Below, piece after piece: positions 55,314 to 63,263 of a stretch of DNA of 64,000 nucleotides. Source of the DNA: Sipunculus nudus (lineage: Eukaryota; Annelida; Sipuncula; Golfingiida; Sipunculidae); contig JAPPUL010000068.1 of assembly GCA_026874595.1 (NCBI GenBank), positions 137,001 to 201,000 of the forward strand, read 5' to 3'. Each line of letters starts with the position of its first letter. Position 1 is the stretch's first letter. Below the pieces are notes generated by a model. That model saw only the letters and a list, made by a program, of their open reading frames with translations, did no database searches and was not told the DNA's origin. Made by a program: the position numbers and the translations under genes.

Positions 55314-56507
55314 ATGTCTTTTAATATTGAGCCAGCTCAACGCCTTAAACGGCTTCCTCCATATATGTTTGGAGAACTAAATCGTCTTAAACTTGAAAAG
55401 CGGCAAAATGGTATTGACATTATTGACTTTGGCATGGGAAACCCTGACCAGCCATCCGTTAAAGCCGCCGTTGACAAACTCCAGGAAGTTATTAAAGATT
55501 CTAAGACTCATAGATATTCAGCTTCTAAAGGCATTCCTAACCTCTTAAAGGAAGTTGCTATTCGTTATGAGAACAAGTATAATGTAAAGCTAAACCCTAA
55601 TAAAGAAGTTATTGCTACCATCGGAAGTAAAGAAGGCATTTCTCATATGTCGCTTGCTTTGCTTGGGCCTGGAGAGAGTGCTCTTATTCCTTCTCCTTCC
55701 TTTCCTATACATGTTTGGAGTGTAGTTTTAGCAGGTGCCAATGTAATTACTATTCCTATTGTGCATGATATGGACGCTTTTATGAAAAGTTTAACTGACA
55801 CCGTTTATAACCTTTGGCCTAAACCTAAGGTTTTATATCTTAATTACCCTCACAATCCAACAGCCACTACAACATCTGTTGAACTGTTTGAGGAGATTGT
55901 TAAGTTTGCAAAAAAACAGGAGTTAATTGTTATTCATGATTTTGCTTATGCTGATATAACATTTGATGGCTATAAGGCTCCGAGTTTCTTGCAGGCTAAG
56001 GGTGCTATTGACGTTGGGGTTGAGTTTACTAGTATGAGCAAAACCTTTAGTATGGCAGGATGGCGATGTGGCTTTTGTGCCGGAAATCCGCAAATTATTA
56101 GTTATCTTGCCACGATAAAAGGCTATTACGATTATGGTATATTTACTCCTATTCAGGTTGCCTCAATTATGGCGTTGCGTTGCGATGACAATGAAGTCAA
56201 CCATATTGCTAAACAGTATGCCGAAAGACGCAATATTTTAGTTGATGGCTTAAGCCGTGCTAATTGGTTTATCGACAAACCTAAAGCTACTATGTTTGTT
56301 TGGGCCAAAATCCCTAAGCCTTTTGATAGCTTAGGTTCTTTTGAATTTGCTAAGCTACTACTCGATGAGGCTGAGGTTCTTACATCGCCTGGTGTAGGCT
56401 TTGGGGACACTGGTGAAGGCTATCTTCGCATGAGCCTTGTTGAGAATAAAGATAGAATCAGACAGGCTGTTAGGCAGATTACCAAAACTATAAATAAACA
56501 TTCATAA
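55314..56507 (+). CDS. Pyridoxal-phosphate aminotransferase, AlaC-like (glutamate-pyruvate)
   Basis: 397 aa class I/II aminotransferase. The schiff-base lysine lies in TSMSKTFSMAGWRCGF. Supporting segments: FGMGNPDQPSVKAAVDKL, IGSKEGISHMSLALLGPGE, LNYPHNPTATT and DFAYADITFDGYKAPSFL. The sequence style is that of AlaC/YfdZ alanine aminotransferases and the related LL-diaminopimelate aminotransferases; alanine formation is the more likely role but not certain. GAGG precedes the ATG by six bases. Confidence 0.88.
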   Translation: MSFNIEPAQRLKRLPPYMFGELNRLKLEKRQNGIDIIDFGMGNPDQPSVKAAVDKLQEVIKDSKTHRYSASKGIPNLLKEVAIRYENKYNVKLNPNKEVIATIGSKEGISHMSLALLGPGESALIPSPSFPIHVWSVVLAGANVITIPIVHDMDAFMKSLTDTVYNLWPKPKVLYLNYPHNPTATTTSVELFEEIVKFAKKQELIVIHDFAYADITFDGYKAPSFLQAKGAIDVGVEFTSMSKTFSMAGWRCGFCAGNPQIISYLATIKGYYDYGIFTPIQVASIMALRCDDNEVNHIAKQYAERRNILVDGLSRANWFIDKPKATMFVWAKIPKPFDSLGSFEFAKLLLDEAEVLTSPGVGFGDTGEGYLRMSLVENKDRIRQAVRQITKTINKHS

Positions 56508-56668
56508 ATTTACATTAAATTACATTTATTTATAACACATCTTAATGGCTCCTAGCCTCATATAATAGGCCTCTCTTACAAAAGTAAGTCTACTTTATTC
56601 TATCTTTATTTAGATATATACGCCACCAGTCAAGCTACTACCCACTCACAAACTACATGCATATAATT

Positions 56669-56761
56669 CTATTTCTTCTTTTTATGTCGGTTAGCTCTTC
56701 TTTTCTTCTTTCTCTTATGCTTTGCTATCTTCGCCTTTCTTTTCTTCTTTCCTGAGGGCAT
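56669..56761 (-). CDS. 30-aa Lys/Arg-rich protein resembling the AURKAIP1/COX24 (mS38) family
   Basis: A very short gene with GGAG six bases before its ATG. It starts MPSGKKKRK, has AKIAKHKRKKKRRANRHKK in the middle and end, and consists almost only of Lys, Arg, His and Ala. The pattern of KR clusters with HKRKKR and ANRHK matches the short bacterial proteins assigned to the AURKAIP1/COX24 domain, related to mitochondrial ribosomal protein mS38, and it may be a small-subunit ribosomal protein. The flanking non-coding stretches (56508-56668 and 56762-56915) show nothing else. The good ribosome-binding site and conserved pattern argue for a real gene despite its size. Confidence 0.7.
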   Translation of the reverse strand: MPSGKKKRKAKIAKHKRKKKRRANRHKKKK

Positions 56762-56915
56762 ATCTTCTCCTTATATTTATTTTTTATAATAAGCTCCATA
56801 ATAATATATATTATTCATCCCTCATAGTATAAATTTTTAACTTTTTTAAAAAACATCTTTTATCTTTTAAATATCTTTTAAATATCTATACTATTCAATA
56901 TCTATTAATATCTTT

Positions 56916-57257
56916 TCAAACATAAAACGCTATGTAACTTATATCTTTATCTATTGTCGTGAAGCATACATAGATAGGCTGCTCTAATGGGTACTCTCTT
57001 ACCAGCTTATCAAGTATAGCAAAAAACTCTTCCTTGCCTATCCCAAAATCATCTGATTCCCCTTTGTTATTATATCTTAACTCTATTACCTCTTTAAACC
57101 CTCGCTTCTTAAGATAACTTCCCTTTACCAGTAAGTGTTTTATATTGCCCAGATTAGACTTTAGCAAGTTTATCTTTGTTTCATAATCTTTATATTTTAA
57201 GCCCTTTATAGGATTTAATAAAGACCTGAAATACTCTGTCTCATTCCCTTTACTCAC
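56916..57257 (-). CDS. Hypothetical protein, 113 aa
   Basis: Unrecognised soluble protein with apparent start GTG at 57257 and a poorly placed ribosome-binding site, so the start is uncertain. The composition is mixed alpha/beta, with EVIELRYNNKGESDDFG and QPIYVCFTTIDKDISYIAFYV at the end. It follows the DegT aminotransferase on the same strand with a 50-bp gap, suggesting the same transcript. Confidence 0.55.
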   Translation of the reverse strand: MSKGNETEYFRSLLNPIKGLKYKDYETKINLLKSNLGNIKHLLVKGSYLKKRGFKEVIELRYNNKGESDDFGIGKEEFFAILDKLVREYPLEQPIYVCFTTIDKDISYIAFYV

Positions 57258-57307
57258 CTTTTATACTCCCTTTAACCCTTTAATAACTTAATATCTTCTA
57301 ATATAAG

Positions 57308-58489
57308 CTATTTATATCCCCATAATATGTCATTCACATGTTCTATTACGTAATCTACATCATAATCACTCATAGAGGGATACAACGGTAAGGACACTAC
57401 CTCTTCGTATGCATTGTTTGATACCATAAACCTATCCTCTGCATCCTTAAACTTAGACTTATAATAACTTTGTTTGTGTAAAGGTTTAAAATGTACGCTA
57501 GCTCCTATATTTCGTCCCTTAAGTTCTTCTATGAATTTATCACGCCCCATAAGCCACCTCGGTATTCTTATTGTGAACAGGTGATTTGCATGATCTTCTT
57601 TATCCTGCAAAAAGACTATACTTTTATCTAAATAATCCCTATATCTTCTTGCTAGCTCTTTACGGCGTTTTTGCATTCTCTCAAGTTTATTTAACTGCAC
57701 AAGCCCCAGTGAGGCATTAAGATTATCCATATTACATTTATAGCCTAGCTCAGTTACGTCGTAGCTCCATGAATTATTTTCCCGATACCTATTATATGCG
57801 TCTTTACTTACTCCAAAATAGCTTAGCTTTCTTCCCTTATTTATAACCTCCTCATTACTCGATACTAACGCTCCACCCTCGCCCATCGCTAGGTTTTTAG
57901 TTACATAAAAACTAAAACATGTATATTCTGAATAGTTACCTATACGCTTATTCATATATTTCCCGCCTATTGCATGTGCTGCGTCTTCCACTACCTCTAT
58001 TCCATAGCGAGATGATAACTTCATGAAACCTTCTATATCACATGCCCCACCTCCAAAATGAACCAATATTATTGCTTTTGTCCTCTCTGTTATTAACTCT
58101 TTTGCCTTCTTTAGGTCTATATTTAGACTATCTTCTTCTACATCGCATAATACCAACTCAGCACCGCACCACTCAACTACATGTCCTGTTGCTACAAAAG
58201 TCCAGGTCGGTACTATAACTTCATCTCCCCTCCCTACCCCAAGCAGCAATAATGACAAATATAATGCTGAGGTGCAGGAGTCAAGCGCCAGTACCTCTAT
58301 CTTTTCTCCTCCACTCCCCTCGCTTAAATAGTTAGACAACTTCCTCTCAAACTCTTTTACCATATCCCCCGTCGTCCACCAGCCTGACCTTACTACATCC
58401 GTTATTAGACTCAACTCCTTTTTGTCTATATGAGGTCTTGCGTATAATAAAAAATCTTCTCGTATCTTTAGTCTTTGTCTTTTTGACAC
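57308..58489 (-). CDS. DegT/DnrJ/EryC1/StrS family sugar aminotransferase
   Basis: 393 aa. The PLP lysine is in SFYVTKNLAMGEGGALVS. VVEDAAHAIGGKYMNKRIG and SGWWTTGDMVKEFERKLSNYL (N-terminus) are family signatures, as are NLNASLGLVQLNKLERMQKRR and the C-terminal VSLPLYPSMSDYDVDYV. Such enzymes aminate keto-sugars for surface glycans (compare ArnB, PseC, WecE). It follows YggS by 30 bp on the same strand. The sugar product is unknown. Confidence 0.9.
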   Translation of the reverse strand: MSKRQRLKIREDFLLYARPHIDKKELSLITDVVRSGWWTTGDMVKEFERKLSNYLSEGSGGEKIEVLALDSCTSALYLSLLLLGVGRGDEVIVPTWTFVATGHVVEWCGAELVLCDVEEDSLNIDLKKAKELITERTKAIILVHFGGGACDIEGFMKLSSRYGIEVVEDAAHAIGGKYMNKRIGNYSEYTCFSFYVTKNLAMGEGGALVSSNEEVINKGRKLSYFGVSKDAYNRYRENNSWSYDVTELGYKCNMDNLNASLGLVQLNKLERMQKRRKELARRYRDYLDKSIVFLQDKEDHANHLFTIRIPRWLMGRDKFIEELKGRNIGASVHFKPLHKQSYYKSKFKDAEDRFMVSNNAYEEVVSLPLYPSMSDYDVDYVIEHVNDILWGYK

Positions 58490-58519
58490 TTCCTTAACCC
58501 CATCCTGTTTCTAGCTAGT

Positions 58520-59230
58520 TTATTTATAGCCACCAAATATATAACTCCCTACCCTGATGTGTGTTGAGCCCTCTTCTATCGCTATCTTATAATCATTACT
58601 CATACCCATTGACAAGTATTTACAAGAAGCACTCTCATCCCCAAACCTAAGTTCCAACTCATCACGTAACTCCCTAAGCTTTTTAAACGACCTCCTAAGC
58701 ACTTTCTCCTCTTTTGTTAATACTGATATTGTCATTAGTCCCACTACTAAAAGATTATCTAGCTTTGACACCCCTAAAAATAGCTTATTAAGCCCTTCTT
58801 CTCCTATCCCAAATTTACTTCTCTCTCCCGTTGTGTTCACTTGTAGGAAAACCTTCATATCCTTTCCTTGCTTCTTGCACTCCTTTGAAAGCGCCTTTGC
58901 TGTGTGCAGGCTATCTATTGAATGTATATAAGAAAAACTCTTTACTGCATCTTGCACTTTGTTTGTTTGTAAGTGCCCTATTAAATGCCATTCCAATTCC
59001 TCTTTATATTTAAACGCTTTCGTTATCTTTGCTTTTGACTCCTTTATACGGCTTTCGCCAAATATATATTGTCCACATGCAATCGCCTCCAAAACCTCAT
59101 CCTCTCCCACGTATTTTGATACCGCAATCAGCTTTATATCATGTCCTATACGATTCCTTACTTTAAGCTCCGCTATCTCTTCTTTAAGCCTTTTTAGCCT
59201 TTCTCCTATCATTATCTTTACATTACCCAT
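58520..59230 (-). CDS. YggS/PLPBP-family pyridoxal-phosphate homeostasis protein
   Basis: 236 aa. Single alanine-racemase-like barrel: KLIAVSKYVGEDEVLEA with the PLP lysine, FGESRIKE, WHLIGHLQTNK and the C-terminal LSMGMSNDYKIAIEEGSTHIRVGSYIFG. Start could be 59230 or the Met six codons later. It buffers free PLP and amino-acid pools; its place ahead of a PLP aminotransferase is fitting but not evidence of a specific link. Confidence 0.93.
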   Translation of the reverse strand: MGNVKIMIGERLKRLKEEIAELKVRNRIGHDIKLIAVSKYVGEDEVLEAIACGQYIFGESRIKESKAKITKAFKYKEELEWHLIGHLQTNKVQDAVKSFSYIHSIDSLHTAKALSKECKKQGKDMKVFLQVNTTGERSKFGIGEEGLNKLFLGVSKLDNLLVVGLMTISVLTKEEKVLRRSFKKLRELRDELELRFGDESASCKYLSMGMSNDYKIAIEEGSTHIRVGSYIFGGYK

Positions 59231-59412
59231 ATTCCTGTATGCTCTTTATACATTAAGTTTATTCTATATCCTATAATATTATATAGAACTATAAAAGACT
59301 TGGAAAATCAGTCCTTTTTGCTTACATTAACTTTTAGCTTTGTTTTAAATTAAATTTAGTCTTATCTAATTTATTTAAACTTATTGATTTTATCAAATGT
59401 TGATTTAGTATT

Positions 59413-61554
59413 ATGGAAATTATAAAAAAGGGCCTTATTATACCCGAAGAACAACTTGTTGCTGATAGATTAAGTTCTTTACCTAACCTTTGGTGGTGTT
59501 TGGCTGGCGATAATAATAGATTCAGTTTCAAAAAGGGTGAAGGTACTCAAATTGACTTTATCGTGATAAACCCTAAGGGTATTTTCCTTATCGATGCTAA
59601 GAATGTTAGCTCCATTGAGCTTACTGATGGCGATATCATTAAATTCTATACCAAGTCAAGGCAGCAGGTTAGAAAATCTAAACAACGCAATAATCCCATT
59701 GAGGACATCATTAATGAAAAGTATTTAGCTAAAGACTGGCTTAAGGCTAAAGGTATTGCTGAGTTTATGGACTACTCTAAAAAAGATCTTAAAGTCTTTA
59801 TTCATAGCTTTATTGTTCTTGCAAACGAAGATGCTATCTCTTACAAGAATTGTTCTCTTAACTCTATTAGCTATTATAACCACAAATACAAAACTTTATT
59901 ACCTCTTTCTGAGCTTAATGAGAACTTCTTTAATTCCATTGCCCTGCCCTCAAACTGTAGCATACTCTCAAAAGAGGATATGTGGCTGCTTTTTAAAATA
60001 TTTTACAATCCAAGCCTTTCTATCTCTCAGCTCTTTCAAGGGGCTAAGGATGACTCTGATAAACTCTTTAACGAAAAACAGGTCTTTATCGAAAAAATAC
60101 GTCTTATCGAAGAGGAGCATAATGCTATACAAAGTAAGTTAAAAGACCTTGAGGGAACTAGAAATGAGCTTATTTCTTTAAATCAATCTCAGCAATCTAA
60201 AATCCAAACTTCTGAAACTAAACTACTTGAATATAAAAGCATAATAGAAAAACTTAAGCTAGAAAAGGACGCTATCGAAGAGGATAATAAAGTTTTACTT
60301 GAGATTAAAGACGATACCCTGAATTACAACAACATAAGCCTGAGCCTTGAGAATACCAGAAAACAACTTGCCCGTACCGAAAAAGAAAATAAAAAACTAC
60401 AGCTTCTGGTAAAAGATAAAAGGCCTGCTTATGCTGTTAGAAAACGTTTTAAGCAATATATCCTTGCTTCCTCTTTAATCTTTTTGGCTCTAATAGCCTT
60501 TATTATATATTCTAATTTTAATAAAAACACTACCAGCTCATCACCTCTAACAAAGACCGGCTCGAATATAGCAACGATAGAACAAATATTCCCTAAAGTT
60601 AAAAACTTATTTGGAGATGATGACTTTTCAAATATTATAAGGCTTTGGGAGGCTAACTTTCCTGAAAAAACTAATATGATATCTACCAAAGACTTTCATG
60701 TTTATGATAAGATACTTTACTATATTGGCTTTGCTTATTTGAAAAATGATGAGCCTCTTAAAGCCATTAAGTATTTTGATATGTATAGCTCAATTGTTGA
60801 TAGCAAGGACAAACTAAGAGATGTATATTTTTATAGAAGCATTGCGCACATAAACACCAATACCGAACTTGATAGAGCCATATTAGACCTAAAAAAAGCT
60901 TTGCAGTTAAACAAAGAGTATTTTAATAGTGATTACAAGTGGGCAGTTCAGATAATATGGAACATTGCAAACTGTAGTACCTTAATTCTAAAGACTAATG
61001 AAGAGAGTAAAAGACTGTATTACGCCAGGAACTTGGGTATAAAAGACTTTTACGCCCAAAGCGTTAAGCAGCTAAAACGTGGTAGAAACTTAGCATCTGC
61101 TAATAATGACATTAAAACTCAAGCAAAGTTTCAAATTGAGCTTGGACATATATATAACACTCGTAAAAACTACAGGCGAGCTATTGAAGAATTCAAAGTA
61201 GGCATTATATTAATTGAATCAACCGGCATTAAAATAAATGAGGAGACAATAGCAACTAAAAACGCTTTAGGAAGCACATACTCAAGTATAAAGCAAAATA
61301 ACCAAGCAGCAAGATATTATACAGAGGCCCTAAACGATTTAGACAAGGCTTTTGGAATAAGCATTAATCAAAAGAAGGTTTATGAGGCACAAATAAATCG
61401 TAATCTTGGTTCATTGCTAATACGAACAAAACAATATAAAAAATCATTGCCTTATCTTGAAAAAGCGCTTTCAATTGCGCGAGAACTTGATATACCGACA
61501 AAGAATTATGAAAAGAAGTATGAGGAAGGAAAGAAGTTATATGAAGCACAATGA
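59413..61554 (+). CDS. NERD-domain / coiled-coil / membrane / TPR fusion protein
   Basis: 713 aa in four parts. Residues ~1-170: NERD (nuclease-related) domain with EEQLVADRLSSLPNLWW, GEGTQIDFIVINPKGIFLIDAKN and later KVFIHSFIVLAN; the acidic-Gln-Asp-Lys pattern of a PD-(D/E)XK core is visible (DAK in place of E-x-K). Residues ~225-345: charged coiled coil. Residues ~353-372: one membrane helix (YILASSLIFLALIAFIIYS). Residues ~395-710: TPR-like repeats (YYIGFAYLKNDEPLKAIKYF, QIELGHIYNTRKNYRRAIEEF), predicted periplasmic if the NERD is cytosolic. No signal peptide. The stop is TGA. I know of no family with this exact order. Confidence 0.75.
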   Translation: MEIIKKGLIIPEEQLVADRLSSLPNLWWCLAGDNNRFSFKKGEGTQIDFIVINPKGIFLIDAKNVSSIELTDGDIIKFYTKSRQQVRKSKQRNNPIEDIINEKYLAKDWLKAKGIAEFMDYSKKDLKVFIHSFIVLANEDAISYKNCSLNSISYYNHKYKTLLPLSELNENFFNSIALPSNCSILSKEDMWLLFKIFYNPSLSISQLFQGAKDDSDKLFNEKQVFIEKIRLIEEEHNAIQSKLKDLEGTRNELISLNQSQQSKIQTSETKLLEYKSIIEKLKLEKDAIEEDNKVLLEIKDDTLNYNNISLSLENTRKQLARTEKENKKLQLLVKDKRPAYAVRKRFKQYILASSLIFLALIAFIIYSNFNKNTTSSSPLTKTGSNIATIEQIFPKVKNLFGDDDFSNIIRLWEANFPEKTNMISTKDFHVYDKILYYIGFAYLKNDEPLKAIKYFDMYSSIVDSKDKLRDVYFYRSIAHINTNTELDRAILDLKKALQLNKEYFNSDYKWAVQIIWNIANCSTLILKTNEESKRLYYARNLGIKDFYAQSVKQLKRGRNLASANNDIKTQAKFQIELGHIYNTRKNYRRAIEEFKVGIILIESTGIKINEETIATKNALGSTYSSIKQNNQAARYYTEALNDLDKAFGISINQKKVYEAQINRNLGSLLIRTKQYKKSLPYLEKALSIARELDIPTKNYEKKYEEGKKLYEAQ

Positions 61555-61611
61555 TATAAATAAAGCTTAAATAAAGCTTAAAAATAAGATAGTATGGAGG
61601 GAAAAATAACT

Positions 61612-62265
61612 ATGAGTAAAATAGGGGTAATGTTGTCTGGGTGTGGAGTTTACGATGGCAGTGAGATACATGAATCTGTATTAACGTTGCTTTCGTTGGA
61701 CAGGCGTGGGTTTGAGATCGTATGCATGGCACCTGATATAGAGATGATGCATGTAATAGATCACTGTACGGGTGATGTTACGGAGGAAAGCCGTAATGTT
61801 TTAGTTGAATCAGCTCGGATTGCACGTGGAAATATAAAAGATGTAAAGGAGATAAGTAAAGACGATATAGACGCGCTGATATTTCCTGGTGGTTTTGGAG
61901 CGGCTAAAAATCTATGTAATTTTGCAACTAATGGTACAGAATGCGTTGTACAAAAGGATGTGGAGCGACTTATACGGGATATGCACAGAGCAGGCAAGCC
62001 TATGGGATTTGTTTGTATAGCACCTGTTATAATATCGAAGGTTCTTGGCAAGGTGAGTGTAACAATAGGCAATGATGAAGATGTATCAGGCAAGCTTAAG
62101 TTGCTTGGCAGCAATCATGTTGAATGTAGCGTAAAAGAATTTGTTGTAGATAAGCAAAACAAGATAGTAAGTTCGCCAGCTTATATGCTTGGGCAACGTA
62201 TTACAGAAGTAGCAGAGGGCATAGATAAGACAGTAGATGCGCTTATGGGCTTATTAAAAAACTAG
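61612..62265 (+). CDS. elbB: ElbB-type DJ-1/PfpI superfamily glyoxalase
   Basis: 217 aa from ATG 61612. An ATG at 61594 is also in frame, but the GGAGGG right behind it is the ribosome-binding site for 61612, and MSKIGVMLSGCGVYDGSEIHE matches the ElbB N-terminus exactly in register. IFPGGFGAAKNLCNFA contains the acidic-loop elements, and GFVCIAPVI the nucleophile cysteine of the superfamily. It ends in the expected KTVDALMGLLKN helix. Linked in E. coli to isoprenoid synthesis; glyoxalase activity has been reported for the family. Confidence 0.93.
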   Translation: MSKIGVMLSGCGVYDGSEIHESVLTLLSLDRRGFEIVCMAPDIEMMHVIDHCTGDVTEESRNVLVESARIARGNIKDVKEISKDDIDALIFPGGFGAAKNLCNFATNGTECVVQKDVERLIRDMHRAGKPMGFVCIAPVIISKVLGKVSVTIGNDEDVSGKLKLLGSNHVECSVKEFVVDKQNKIVSSPAYMLGQRITEVAEGIDKTVDALMGLLKN

Positions 62266-62297
62266 CATGTTTTTATATTAATGCCATAATAGCTTTG

Positions 62298-63104
62298 TCA
62301 AAAGCTAGCCAAAGTATCCAGTGCAGTTAAAAGAAGTGTTTTACGAGCTTTTTTTAAGCTTTTGGAATTAAAATACCAAACCCATTTATCATCACCGACA
62401 AAATCGCTAATAGAAAAGATAGCAGCAAGTTGACAATTTTTATTTTTATTTTGCGCAATGCCAAAAAGGACAGCACATTCCATATCAATACATAAAACAC
62501 CCATATTCTTATACTTATCTATTTTGGCATAACTTTCCCTATAAGGGCTTACGACGCTTAAACAAGCACCTTTTTTATAAGCTAAACAACTCTCAGCTAA
62601 AGTAGAACATATTAAATTAACTAAACAAGAAGAGCTAAACACTTTATTAGCCTCTTTATTACTTGTATCAAATGCTAATTTAGCAAGCCCCAAAAAATCG
62701 CTATCAATAAAAGAATAACTAGGGACAATAAGGCTATAGGGTTTCAAATCACTTCTAAGAGCGCCAGCAAGACCAATTAAGATAAAGTTTTTGGCCCCAC
62801 AAAAGATAAGCTCTTCCAAAACCATAGAAGAAACGCTACTGCCAATAGGCAAGATAACAAGAGCAATATCACTATCTTTGTATTTGAAGAAAGCAATTTT
62901 AACATAATCTCCAAGCCAATTATAAACAGATAGTTTACTATTTGTATTAAGAAGCTTATTAATGTCGTTTAACGAAGAGTCAAAGAATGATAAAACTACA
63001 TATATAGGAACCTGCTTAACGATAAAGTCATAAGATTTGCCAAAACGCTTTTTAAGCAAGGCTTCAGGAGTAATTATAGAATTATTATTATTATTAAGCT
63101 GCAT
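62298..63104 (-). CDS. Nucleoside phosphorylase (PNP/UDP-1 family)
   Basis: 268 aa. Family motifs: LVILPIGSSVSSMVLEELIFCGAKNFILIGLAGAL (phosphate and ribose sites), GVLCIDMECAVLFGIA (the Met-Glu pair that binds ribose) and IFSISDFVGDD (base site). It is closest in style to uridine/purine nucleoside phosphorylase-like proteins of this superfamily. It begins with an Asn run (QLNNNNNS) encoded by ATT repeats. It converges with elbB with a 32-bp gap. Base preference is not clear. Confidence 0.83.
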   Translation of the reverse strand: MQLNNNNNSIITPEALLKKRFGKSYDFIVKQVPIYVVLSFFDSSLNDINKLLNTNSKLSVYNWLGDYVKIAFFKYKDSDIALVILPIGSSVSSMVLEELIFCGAKNFILIGLAGALRSDLKPYSLIVPSYSFIDSDFLGLAKLAFDTSNKEANKVFSSSCLVNLICSTLAESCLAYKKGACLSVVSPYRESYAKIDKYKNMGVLCIDMECAVLFGIAQNKNKNCQLAAIFSISDFVGDDKWVWYFNSKSLKKARKTLLLTALDTLASF

Positions 63105-63263
63105 ACATTTTAATCTTCATATAAGAGTAGAGCCGTTAAAACAATATGAATCTAGAAGTAAAAAGTAATAAAGCATGCTTTTTAAAAAGGGTTTTAATAT
63201 ATTTTATTTTATTTTTGCAGTAGACCCTCGAAATAAAAGTAATAGAAAGTAGGATTGTTATTT

